A program made the translations under genes and the position numbers. Shown here piece by piece: positions 16,811-24,043 of a DNA stretch of 64,000 nucleotides. The notes under the pieces were generated by a model. The model did no database searches. It worked only from the letters and a program-made list of their open reading frames with translations, and had not been told where the DNA came from. How positions within the stretch are numbered: the first letter of the stretch is position 1; every line of letters starts with the position of its first letter. The DNA is taken from positions 186,001 to 250,000 of the forward strand of contig NZ_JBBEWC010000008.1 of NCBI RefSeq assembly GCF_037860775.1, given 5' to 3'. Origin of the DNA: Emticicia soli (GTDB lineage Bacteria > Bacteroidota > Bacteroidia > Cytophagales > Spirosomataceae).

Positions 16811-18685
16811 ATGAAAAGGCTGTTTTCGCTACTTTTATTTATCTACATATCGGGTGCCACAATGGCACAAGACCAAAAAGCAAAAGAGTTTTATGATAAG
16901 GGTGTAAAGAGTTTTGTAGCCCGCAAACCAAGCGACGCTACCGAAAGTTTATTGAAAGCAATTGAGCAAGACTCAACCTATGCCGATGCATATTTTAAAC
17001 TTGGCCAGATGAGCGAAACCGCACGCAACGAAGGCAACGCCATGAAATATTATGCAAAGGCGATACAGTTTAAACCTGAAGAACCTTCTTACCGACAGGC
17101 TTATACCTATGTTGGCACACGTGCTTTACGTGCCGGCGATTACCAGAAGGCAAAGCCGCTACTGGAATATGCCTTGAAACAATCACCTCCGGGTAGTATG
17201 ATAGTAAAACAGCTTAATAAACAACTGGAAACCTGCAATTTTGCCATTGAAGCACAACAAAAGAAATTGAGCTTTGCTGCAAAAGATATGGGCGAGGCTA
17301 TTAATTTTAAAACCTACCAGTATTTTCCGGTTTTAACGGCTGATAACGAAACGTTGTTTTTTACAGCCCGCTCAAACGAGGGCGACGAAAACCTGTTTTC
17401 TTCGCAGTTTGTAGATGGCAAATGGTCGAAACCTGAGAGTATTTCATCAAATATAAATACACCTGCCAACGAAGGTACTTGTAGCATTTCGGCCGATGGC
17501 CGAACGCTCGTTTTTACAAGTTGTGATGCCAAAGATAGTTTCGGAAGCTGCGACCTCTACATATCAAAAAAAGTAGGAGATGAATGGAGCGCACCCGAGA
17601 ACCTTGGCCTGAATATAAATACCCATGAGTGGGAAGCGCAGCCAAGTTTATCGAACGATGGCCATATTCTTTATTTCTCATCAAAACGCCGGGGCGGTTT
17701 TGGCGAGAAAGATTTATGGATGAGCGAGCTTGTAAACAACGTATGGTCGCCGGCTGTAAATTTGGGTAATACAATTAATACCGACAAAGACGATATTTCG
17801 CCATTTATTCATGCCAATGGGCATACACTTTTCTTCGCCTCCGAGGGGCACACGGGCATGGGTGGCTTCGATTTGTTTATGACCGAGCAAAAACTCAATA
17901 CCTATACTAAACCTCAGAACCTCGGCTATCCGATTAATACGCACGAAGACCAAGTGGCATTGTTTATTACTTCCGATGGTAAAAAAGGCTATTATTCTTT
18001 TAATACCAAGCAAACTACACGCCTTTATGAGTTTGATATTCCACAAGAATTAAGTACACGTTTTAGTAGGGTAAACTACGTGAAAGGAATTGTGCAAGAT
18101 GCCCAGACCAAGAAAAACATATCGGCTGATATTGAACTGATAGATTTAAAAACAGGCAAAACCATAGAGCGTGTAAAGTCTGATACCAAAACAGGGCAAT
18201 ACACAGCCGTATTGCCAAATGGTAGCCATTTTGGGCTTTTTATTAACAAGGATAATTATTTCAACAAGAGCCTTTCGTTCGATTTTTCGGAGAAAACCGA
18301 TGCCAATGGCAAAACGGTAAATGTGTCGCTAGAGCCAATCAGAAAAGATGTTGATATTGTGCTGAATAATATTTTCTTCGATTCGGGTAAGGCCGAACTA
18401 AGACCCGAATCATTTGCCGAATTAGATAAATTACTGCTCTTATTAAAAGGAAATCCACAGGTAAAAGTCGAGATTTCGGGGCATACCGATAATGTAGGTA
18501 AAGATACCGATAACCTTGCTTTATCGCAGAGCAGGGCTGATGCCGTGGTAAGTTATCTGGTAAGCAAAGGAGCCATAGCAACCAATGTAAAAGCGGTTGG
18601 CTATGGCGAAACCCGCCCGATTGCTGCAAATGATACTGACGAAAACCGCCAGATGAACCGAAGAATTGAAATGAAGATATTCTAA
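16811..18685 (+). CDS. OmpA-family protein with TPR, PD40 propeller and carboxypeptidase-D-like domain (PorE-like)
   Basis: A 624-residue protein with signal peptide (cleavage near residue 19). In order: TPR units (about residues 24-140; AYFKLGQMSE, AMKYYAKAIQFKP), a PD40/WD40-like beta-propeller (about 165-410, with repeated SxDGxTLxFxS such as ISADGRTLVFTS and LSNDGHILYFSS), a carboxypeptidase regulatory-like domain (about 425-510), and a C-terminal OmpA peptidoglycan-binding domain (about 520-624; IFFDSGKAELRPES, GHTDNVG, LSQSRADAVVSYL, RRIEMKI). This order is that of PorE, the peptidoglycan anchor of the type IX secretion system. Bacteroidota carry several paralogs, so a T9SS role is likely but not certain. 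T9SS cargo proteins occur elsewhere in the window. Confidence 0.88.
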   Translation: MKRLFSLLLFIYISGATMAQDQKAKEFYDKGVKSFVARKPSDATESLLKAIEQDSTYADAYFKLGQMSETARNEGNAMKYYAKAIQFKPEEPSYRQAYTYVGTRALRAGDYQKAKPLLEYALKQSPPGSMIVKQLNKQLETCNFAIEAQQKKLSFAAKDMGEAINFKTYQYFPVLTADNETLFFTARSNEGDENLFSSQFVDGKWSKPESISSNINTPANEGTCSISADGRTLVFTSCDAKDSFGSCDLYISKKVGDEWSAPENLGLNINTHEWEAQPSLSNDGHILYFSSKRRGGFGEKDLWMSELVNNVWSPAVNLGNTINTDKDDISPFIHANGHTLFFASEGHTGMGGFDLFMTEQKLNTYTKPQNLGYPINTHEDQVALFITSDGKKGYYSFNTKQTTRLYEFDIPQELSTRFSRVNYVKGIVQDAQTKKNISADIELIDLKTGKTIERVKSDTKTGQYTAVLPNGSHFGLFINKDNYFNKSLSFDFSEKTDANGKTVNVSLEPIRKDVDIVLNNIFFDSGKAELRPESFAELDKLLLLLKGNPQVKVEISGHTDNVGKDTDNLALSQSRADAVVSYLVSKGAIATNVKAVGYGETRPIAANDTDENRQMNRRIEMKIF

Positions 18686-18738
18686 ACTTGTCTATCCCGC
18701 CAAATTTGATGAACTTTGTGCCTCGAAAACTATGTTCA

Positions 18739-18777
18739 TTTATCAACATGGCTATCATTAATAACCATGTTGATAAA
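18739..18777 (+). promoter_or_regulatory. Dyad upstream of trxB
   Basis: Perfect 13-bp inverted repeat TTTATCAACATGG (18739-18751) and CCATGTTGATAAA (18765-18777), spaced by 13 bp, ending 34 bp before the trxB ATG. There is no T-run after it, so it is more like an operator or a leader hairpin than a terminator. It may also lie at the 3' end of the ompA-type transcript. Confidence 0.5.
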
Positions 18778-18811
18778 ATATACAATTAATACAATCACGA
18801 TTATCAATATA

Positions 18812-19753
18812 ATGGCACAAGAAAAAGTAGAAGTGTTGATTTTGGGTTCAGGTCCGGCAGGTTATACCGCAGCAATTTACGCAGCAAGAGCAGGTTTGAA
18901 ACCTGTAATGTATCAGGGAGGCCAACCGGGCGGACAATTAACAATTACCACCGATGTTGAAAATTTTCCGGGTTATCCAGAAGGAATCATGGGCCCGCAA
19001 ATGATGGAAGATTTTAAAAAGCAAGCTGAACGTTTCGGAACCGACAACCGTTGGGGAATGGCTACAAAGGTTGATTTCTCAACACCACTAGAACACAAAG
19101 TTATTATTGACGATACACACGAAATTGTTGCGCAAACCGTTATTATAGCTACGGGTGCTTCGGCTAAATGGCTGGGTCTGGAATCAGAACAACGTTTGAA
19201 TGGCTATGGGGTTTCGGCCTGTGCGGTTTGTGACGGATTCTTTTTCAGAGGCCAGAATGTAGCCATAGTAGGCGGGGGCGATACCGCTTGCGAAGAAGCA
19301 CATTATTTATCGAAACTCTGCAAAAAGGTATATATGCTTGTGCGTAAGGGTGAGTTCAGAGCCTCACAAATTATGCAGAAACGCGTTGAAAATACCCCGA
19401 ATATCGAGATTCTTTACCACACAGATACATTAGAAGTACTAGGAACCGACGGCGTAACGGGTGTGAGAATCAAAAACAATGTTACACAAGAAGAGTCAGT
19501 ACTAGATGTAACCGGGTTTTTTGTAGCCATTGGTCATCAACCAAATACACAAATCTTTAACGGATTTTTGGATATGGACGAAGCGGGATACCTTGAAACT
19601 GTGAAAGGAAGCTCTAAAACAAACATTGAAGGGGTATTTGCCTGTGGCGATGCACAAGACAAAATCTACCGTCAGGCGGTAACAGCAGCAGGTTCGGGCT
19701 GTATGGCTGCACTAGACGCCGAAAGATATTTGGCAGAAAAAAGTTTGCATTAA
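18812..19753 (+). CDS. trxB: Thioredoxin-disulfide reductase
   Basis: A 313-residue flavoprotein disulfide reductase. It has an N-terminal FAD-binding GSGPAGYTAAIYAARA, the redox-active pair Cys137-Cys140 in ACAVCDG, NADPH-binding VGGGDTACEEA, and the C-terminal FAD motif VFACGDAQDKIYRQAVTAAGSG. It reduces thioredoxin at the expense of NADPH in the cytoplasm. A reading frame open from 18716 would add 32 residues, including the dyad region; the ATG at 18812 (MAQEKVEVLILGSGPAG) matches the family length. A 13-bp dyad lies just upstream and may take part in its control. Confidence 0.96.
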   Translation: MAQEKVEVLILGSGPAGYTAAIYAARAGLKPVMYQGGQPGGQLTITTDVENFPGYPEGIMGPQMMEDFKKQAERFGTDNRWGMATKVDFSTPLEHKVIIDDTHEIVAQTVIIATGASAKWLGLESEQRLNGYGVSACAVCDGFFFRGQNVAIVGGGDTACEEAHYLSKLCKKVYMLVRKGEFRASQIMQKRVENTPNIEILYHTDTLEVLGTDGVTGVRIKNNVTQEESVLDVTGFFVAIGHQPNTQIFNGFLDMDEAGYLETVKGSSKTNIEGVFACGDAQDKIYRQAVTAAGSGCMAALDAERYLAEKSLH

Positions 19754-19843
19754 AAGGCATAATTGCTTAATATTGAACATTTTATGTGTCAGACCACTCG
19801 GCCTGATACATTATTATGGGGAAACCTAAAACATAAATACAAA

Positions 19844-20962
19844 ATGAGAAAGGCTTTATTTACCATTATTGCTTCGCTTTATCTTTTGAGTATCGCTAAT
19901 GTGCAGGCTCAAAGAGAGAGAGGCGTAAGATTGAATAAACCCAATATTCCTTCTAATCAGAAAGATTCCAAAAACAAAAATAACAAACCTCAGAAACAAG
20001 ACGATGAGTTTAGTTTTGAGGAAGAGCCTAAATTGCGTTTTATCAACGATTTTGATGCCGCAAAAGGCAGCAAAAGCAGCAATCTGAAAATTGAGCCTAT
20101 CAAAGAACTGAATGCCGCTGTGCATGAAGATACGTCTTCTATTGATGAAGGCGAAATACAGATTGTAGAGATTGAAGAAGAAGCGCAGTTTGCCGGAAGC
20201 GACGACATGGTAAAAATTGCTAGTTATTTTTCGGTCTGGAATACCAGCGTAATTGACCCTTATGGTATTGATGCCAAAGATTACGAAGAGGTAGTGCCGA
20301 TTCAGCTATACGATATTTCACAAGGCCGATACTGGTCTGGCCCGATGGCAAAAGGCGTAACCAACTCGCAGTTTGGCTGGAGATGGCGCCGTTGGCACAC
20401 AGGTATTGACCTTGACCTTGATACAGGCGAGCCTATCTATGCCGCTTTTGATGGTATCATACGGGTATCGGGCGTGCATGGTGGCTATGGCCGCTGTGTG
20501 GTAGTGCGCCACTACAATGGTTTAGAAACCCTTTACGGACACTTGTCGAAGATTAACTTTGAAGCCAACACGGTTGTGAAAGCAGGCGATGAAATTGGTA
20601 AAGGTGGAAGCACCGGCCGTAGCTCTGGGCCTCACTTACACTTCGAGACTCGTTATGAAGGTAACCCTTTCGACCCGAAAAATATCTTTACTTTTAACCC
20701 TGAAAAAATAGAAATCAACTCAGCCGAATTTACCATGACCTCGCGTGTGTATGATTACCTGAGAGGAGGTACAAGCAAAGGAGATTTCGAGTTTGACGAG
20801 CCGCAAGCAATAACCCGCAAACAATGGATACGTGTTCGCTCAGGAGACACTCTTTCTGAAATTGCCGACCGTTTCAATACCACTGCAAGCAATATTGCCA
20901 AAATGAACCGCATCAGAACAACCACTAAACTTCGCCCGGGTTATAGACTCCGTGTGAAATAA
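19844..20962 (+). CDS. M23 family metallopeptidase with C-terminal LysM domain
   Basis: A 372-residue cell-wall endopeptidase with signal peptide (MRKALFTIIASLYLLSIANVQAQ). A charged low-complexity segment (about residues 25-90, Lys/Asn/Glu rich) leads to the M23 (LytM) domain: WRRWHTGIDLDLDTG holds the H-x3-D zinc ligands and GPHLHFE the H-x-H pair, with GHLSKI between. A LysM peptidoglycan-binding domain ends the protein (VRSGDTLSEIADRFNTTASNIAKMN). It probably cleaves peptide cross-links of peptidoglycan during growth. The frame is open from 19763, but the signal peptide fixes the start at 19844. It is followed by a strong terminator. Confidence 0.94.
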   Translation: MRKALFTIIASLYLLSIANVQAQRERGVRLNKPNIPSNQKDSKNKNNKPQKQDDEFSFEEEPKLRFINDFDAAKGSKSSNLKIEPIKELNAAVHEDTSSIDEGEIQIVEIEEEAQFAGSDDMVKIASYFSVWNTSVIDPYGIDAKDYEEVVPIQLYDISQGRYWSGPMAKGVTNSQFGWRWRRWHTGIDLDLDTGEPIYAAFDGIIRVSGVHGGYGRCVVVRHYNGLETLYGHLSKINFEANTVVKAGDEIGKGGSTGRSSGPHLHFETRYEGNPFDPKNIFTFNPEKIEINSAEFTMTSRVYDYLRGGTSKGDFEFDEPQAITRKQWIRVRSGDTLSEIADRFNTTASNIAKMNRIRTTTKLRPGYRLRVK

Positions 20963-20985
20963 GGTTTAAAAGACATATTTTAATT

Positions 20986-21018
20986 GCGACGTGAAACTAT
21001 TTACGTCGCTTTTTTTTT
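20986..21018 (+). terminator. Intrinsic terminator after the M23 peptidase gene
   Basis: Stem GCGACGT (20986-20992) and ACGTCGC (21003-21009) with a loop of 10 nt, followed by an uninterrupted run of about ten T. Confidence 0.85.
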
Positions 21019-21035
21019 ATGAATATAGAGGAGAA

Positions 21036-21160
21036 TTTAGTGATTTAGTGAATGAGCGATTGAGTGATTATAAACGCAAAAATCAAAATATTCACTAATT
21101 CACCATTCGCAAATCCGCCATTTACAATTCACTAAATCACTCATTCACTAAATCACTAAA
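21036..21160. repeat. GTGAAT/GTGATT inverted repeat upstream of bshB1
   Basis: Arms of 32 nt (21036-21067 and 21129-21160) match at 30 positions when one is reverse-complemented. They consist of short units such as AGTGATTTAGTGAATGAG. The middle holds ATTCACTAATTCACCATTCG, the same units found at 11457-11537 and 45387-45471. The right arm ends 10 bp before the bshB1 start, so the bshB1 leader would contain it. Confidence 0.7.
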
Positions 21161-21170
21161 TAATCAAGCG

Positions 21171-21890
21171 ATGAAATTAGATATACTCGTAATGGCAGCC
21201 CACCCTGACGACGCCGAAATGTCGGCCGGAGGAACAATGGCAATGGCCATCAGTAAAGGTAGAAAAGTAGGCATTGTAGATTTTACAAGAGGCGAACTCG
21301 GAACCCGTGGCACGCCCGAAATACGTGCAGCAGAGGCAAAAGCTGCCTCAGAAATACTAAATATCTCGGTTCGTGAGAATCTGGGTTTCAGAGATGGATT
21401 CTTCAAAAACGATGAAGACCACCAGATGCAGCTAATAAGGGTTATCCGCAAATATCAACCTGAAATAGTGTTGGCCAATGCTGTTGAAGACCGCCACCCC
21501 GACCACGGTAAAGGGGCAGCTTTAGCAGTAGATGCCTGTTTTTTATCTGGTCTGCGCATGATTCAAACCCTCGATGACTCTGGCAACACGCAAGCCGCCT
21601 GGCGCCCAAAATACCTGTATCATTATATACAAGACCGCCACATAAAACCCGACTTTGTGGTTGATATTTCTGATTTCTGGGCTGCAAAAGAAGCGTCTAT
21701 CCGTGCCTATAAGAGCCAGTTTCATGACCCTGAAAGTACAGAGCCGGAGTCTTACCTCACAAGCCCTGAGTTTATGGATTTTCTGAAAGCTCGTTCACAA
21801 GAAATGGGGCATCCGATTGGTGCAAAGTTTGGCGAAGGTTACACCAAAACCAGAATGCTAGGCGTAAAAGACCTATTTGATTTGATATAA
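21171..21890 (+). CDS. bshB1: Bacillithiol biosynthesis deacetylase BshB1
   Basis: A 239-residue zinc-dependent LmbE/PIG-L family deacetylase. The zinc site is formed by His11, Asp13/Asp14 of AAHPDDAEMSAGG and His112 of DRHPDHGKG; TRGELGTRGTPEIRAAEA is the typical second block. In this family BshB1 removes the acetyl group of GlcNAc-malate to give GlcN-malate, the second step in bacillithiol synthesis; many Bacteroidota make bacillithiol. The length and the motifs ENLGFRDGFF and GEGYTKTRML fit BshB1 closely. The other bsh genes are not in the window. The downstream gene follows after 33 bp and may be co-transcribed. Confidence 0.93.
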   Translation: MKLDILVMAAHPDDAEMSAGGTMAMAISKGRKVGIVDFTRGELGTRGTPEIRAAEAKAASEILNISVRENLGFRDGFFKNDEDHQMQLIRVIRKYQPEIVLANAVEDRHPDHGKGAALAVDACFLSGLRMIQTLDDSGNTQAAWRPKYLYHYIQDRHIKPDFVVDISDFWAAKEASIRAYKSQFHDPESTEPESYLTSPEFMDFLKARSQEMGHPIGAKFGEGYTKTRMLGVKDLFDLI

Positions 21891-21923
21891 AATTAGCCTT
21901 ATTTTGCCCCAAAATTCGTGTTT

Positions 21924-22784
21924 ATGGTAAATTTCCTTTTGTCGGTACAGCAATCAATTAATTTAGTTATCAATAGCATCATTTCTGTTTTTAAGGTGCT
22001 ATTGATGTCGAAGTTTTCGGTAGAACGAACCACCGCCAGTAAGCCTCGCTGTGGCATATTGGGCAATGGGCCTTCGCTTAATACTTCACTCGAACGAGAT
22101 ATTGAGTTCATTAAGAGTCTCGAACTATTTGCTGTTAACCTTTTTTCTGTTACTGAGCAATATACCCAACTAAAACCCAGAAACTATTTTATTCTGGATA
22201 TGTCTTTCCTGAATCCTAATCATGTTTGTAAGAATGGTCTGCAACACATGGCTAGCGATACCACCTGGGAAATGAACCTTTATATGCCGTTTCAGATGTA
22301 TAATTCGGCCTATTTTCAGAGTTTCTTTAAAGATACGCCTAACATTAAACTTGTTCCGTACAATTATACTATTGTTACTGGTTTTACGTGGCTTAAACAT
22401 TGGTTTTTTAAGCGTGGTTTGGGTACGCCTCAATGCCAGAACGTATTGGTAGGTACACTTTTTTATGCGGTTAATATGGGTTTTAAAGAAATTTATATCT
22501 TTGGCGCCGACCACTCATGGCACGAAATGATAAGACTTGACGACGACAATAATCTGGTTGTGAGCGATAAGCATTTCTTTCAACAAAAAGACTTTGACAT
22601 AGCCGTAAAAGAAAAGTCATATATGAGTCAGCAGCTTTTTTCGCTGCATAAAGCCTTTTATGGCTACGAGGTAGTAGGGCAATATGCCCAAGCCTTAGGC
22701 GTAAAAATCTACAACGCTAGTGCCAGAAGTTTCATTGATGTATTCGAAAAAATAAAGGTAAATGAGTTTGTAAACAAGAATTGA
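21924..22784 (+). CDS. Putative DUF115-like / glycosyltransferase-like protein
   Basis: A 286-residue protein of uncertain function. After an N-terminal hydrophobic stretch comes CGILGNGPSLNTSLERD, a nucleotide-sugar-type motif (GNGPSL) seen in DUF115 proteins and in family-42 sialyltransferases, then FAVNLFSVTEQYTQLKPRNYFILD, where the acceptor or donor site would be, and MGFKEIYIFGADHSWHEMI, which resembles the conserved GADxSW end block of the same proteins. It could transfer a sugar or sugar-like group in surface polysaccharide, or be a pterin-type MptE-like fold protein. No glycan cluster surrounds it. A GTG at 21918 is an alternative start. Only the superfamily call is supported. Confidence 0.6.
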   Translation: MVNFLLSVQQSINLVINSIISVFKVLLMSKFSVERTTASKPRCGILGNGPSLNTSLERDIEFIKSLELFAVNLFSVTEQYTQLKPRNYFILDMSFLNPNHVCKNGLQHMASDTTWEMNLYMPFQMYNSAYFQSFFKDTPNIKLVPYNYTIVTGFTWLKHWFFKRGLGTPQCQNVLVGTLFYAVNMGFKEIYIFGADHSWHEMIRLDDDNNLVVSDKHFFQQKDFDIAVKEKSYMSQQLFSLHKAFYGYEVVGQYAQALGVKIYNASARSFIDVFEKIKVNEFVNKN

Positions 22785-22923
22785 TTGCCTTTAAGTAAAT
22801 AAATACGTTAACTTGCTGATTATTAGCTATTTTTGAACTTAATATTTGTGATTGTTCGGAATTATTTTTTAGATTTGATTATAGAACTGTATAAACTTAT
22901 CTTCTACTCTAAACAAATTTATT

Positions 22924-23400
22924 ATGAACAATTTCAGGTTGGCTGGTTTTGGCAAGCGTCTCATTGCCTATATTCTTGACTTTATCATTCTTAGTGTTGG
23001 TTTTACCTTAATCTTTATTCCTTTCGGTGGTATTTTTGCTTTTTTAGGCTTTGCATCGCCTGGTTTTGACGGTGACCTTACAAGTGGCGAAGCCGCAGCT
23101 CTTGCTGCAACAGGCATTAGTTTTATCGGTATCATATTGTTGGCTCTTGTTGCCCCTATTATTTACGATGGCTTAATGATAGCATCGCCACGCCAAGCAA
23201 CACTGGGCATGAATATTATGCGCATAAAAGTGGTAAAAGAAAACGGCGAAATGCTGAATAGTGGTGAGTCTTTTATCAGAGCATTGGTTAAGTATGTTAC
23301 AGGCCAATTCTGCTTCCTTTTGTTTTTGGTATGTTTGTTTAACAAAGAAGAACAAAACCTGCACGATTTAGCCGCAAGAACCCTTGTGATTGAAGAATAG
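22924..23400 (+). CDS. RDD family membrane protein
   Basis: A 158-residue membrane protein with three predicted helices. It begins with the RDD signature FRLAGFGKRLIAYILDFIIL (Arg and Asp of the first helix) and has the ATLGMNIMRIKVVKENGE block after the second helix, then FIRALVKYV and a last helix with the end motif NLHDLAARTLVIEE. RDD proteins are a broad family without one function; some are Na+/H+ antiporter-like. The stop lies 7 bp before the start of the DUF2752 gene, so the two are very probably one transcript; this pairing is common in Bacteroidota. Confidence 0.9.
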   Translation: MNNFRLAGFGKRLIAYILDFIILSVGFTLIFIPFGGIFAFLGFASPGFDGDLTSGEAAALAATGISFIGIILLALVAPIIYDGLMIASPRQATLGMNIMRIKVVKENGEMLNSGESFIRALVKYVTGQFCFLLFLVCLFNKEEQNLHDLAARTLVIEE

Positions 23401-23407
23401 ACACGCT

Positions 23408-23803
23408 ATGAGCAACAAGCGATTATATAAAATAACATTGGCGGTAATAGTTTGTGCTATTACCGCTTATTATTTTTATTATCCTGCGCTTGGTTTTTTG
23501 CCTAATATGCAATGTATGTTCAATAAGGCTACGGGTTTGTATTGCATGGGTTGTGGCGGGCAAAGGGCTTTTCATGCCTTGTTGCATGGGCACATTGTAA
23601 GTGCTGCACAAAATAACCTGCTTGTTTTTGTTGTACTACCTCTTGTTGCCTTAAAATTGTATGAAGAAATAAGCAGTAAAAAAGTACTCCCTACGGCGCT
23701 ATATTCCAGAAAAATCATTTTGCCCCTTGTGTTATTTGTTGTATGCTTTCTGGTTCTCCGAAATATCCCTCTTTATCCTTTCACTTGTTTGGTACCTGAA
23801 TAA
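23408..23803 (+). CDS. DUF2752 domain-containing membrane protein
   Basis: A 131-residue small membrane protein with two to three helices. The mark of the family is NKATGLYCMGCGGQRAFHALLHGH: a CxxCGGxRA motif between helices, here Cys-Met-Gly-Cys-Gly-Gly-Gln-Arg-Ala. Function is not known; the paired cysteines might bind metal or be redox active. A frame open from 23390 overlaps the RDD gene; the ATG at 23408 fits better. It ends in a gap with an ACCACGGAG repeat. Confidence 0.87.
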   Translation: MSNKRLYKITLAVIVCAITAYYFYYPALGFLPNMQCMFNKATGLYCMGCGGQRAFHALLHGHIVSAAQNNLLVFVVLPLVALKLYEEISSKKVLPTALYSRKIILPLVLFVVCFLVLRNIPLYPFTCLVPE

Positions 23804-23884
23804 GGTTTTCTATCTTATATAATCGCAACAAGCCATTTGCTGTCATTTGGCAAAAAAGTAAAATAGGGCGGTGAATAATTTTAA

Positions 23885-23973
23885 ACCACGGAGTGGCACA
23901 GAGTTTAAAAACACGGAGTATCACGGAGAAAACTCTGTGTAAATCTGTGCTAAACATAGTGCACCTCCGTGGT
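23885..23973. repeat. ACCACGGAG-type intergenic inverted repeat
   Basis: Nested inverted repeats: outer arms ACCACGGAG (23885-23893) and CTCCGTGGT (23965-23973), inner arms CACAGAGTTT (23897-23906) and AAACTCTGTG (23930-23939), with CACGGAG repeated in the middle. It lies between convergent genes. Sequences of this type are scattered as intergenic repeats in several bacterial phyla; there is no coding frame. Confidence 0.65.
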
Positions 23974-23990
23974 AAAATATTAAACCAAAC

Positions 23991-24028
23991 AAAAAATGCT
24001 ACCCATCAAAAGACAGATAGCATTTTTC
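23991..24028 (-). terminator. Intrinsic terminator after the malic enzyme gene
   Basis: AAAAATGCTA (23992-24001) and TAGCATTTTT (24018-24027) form a 10-bp stem with a 16-nt loop; on the - strand it ends in a T-run. It lies 16 bp after the stop of the malic enzyme gene and may also act for the + strand. Confidence 0.8.
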
Positions 24029-24043
24029 TGTATAAAAATACTC

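Noticed and set aside
18339..18785. 148-residue - strand frame over the OmpA domain
   Set aside because: Antisense to a conserved OmpA domain.
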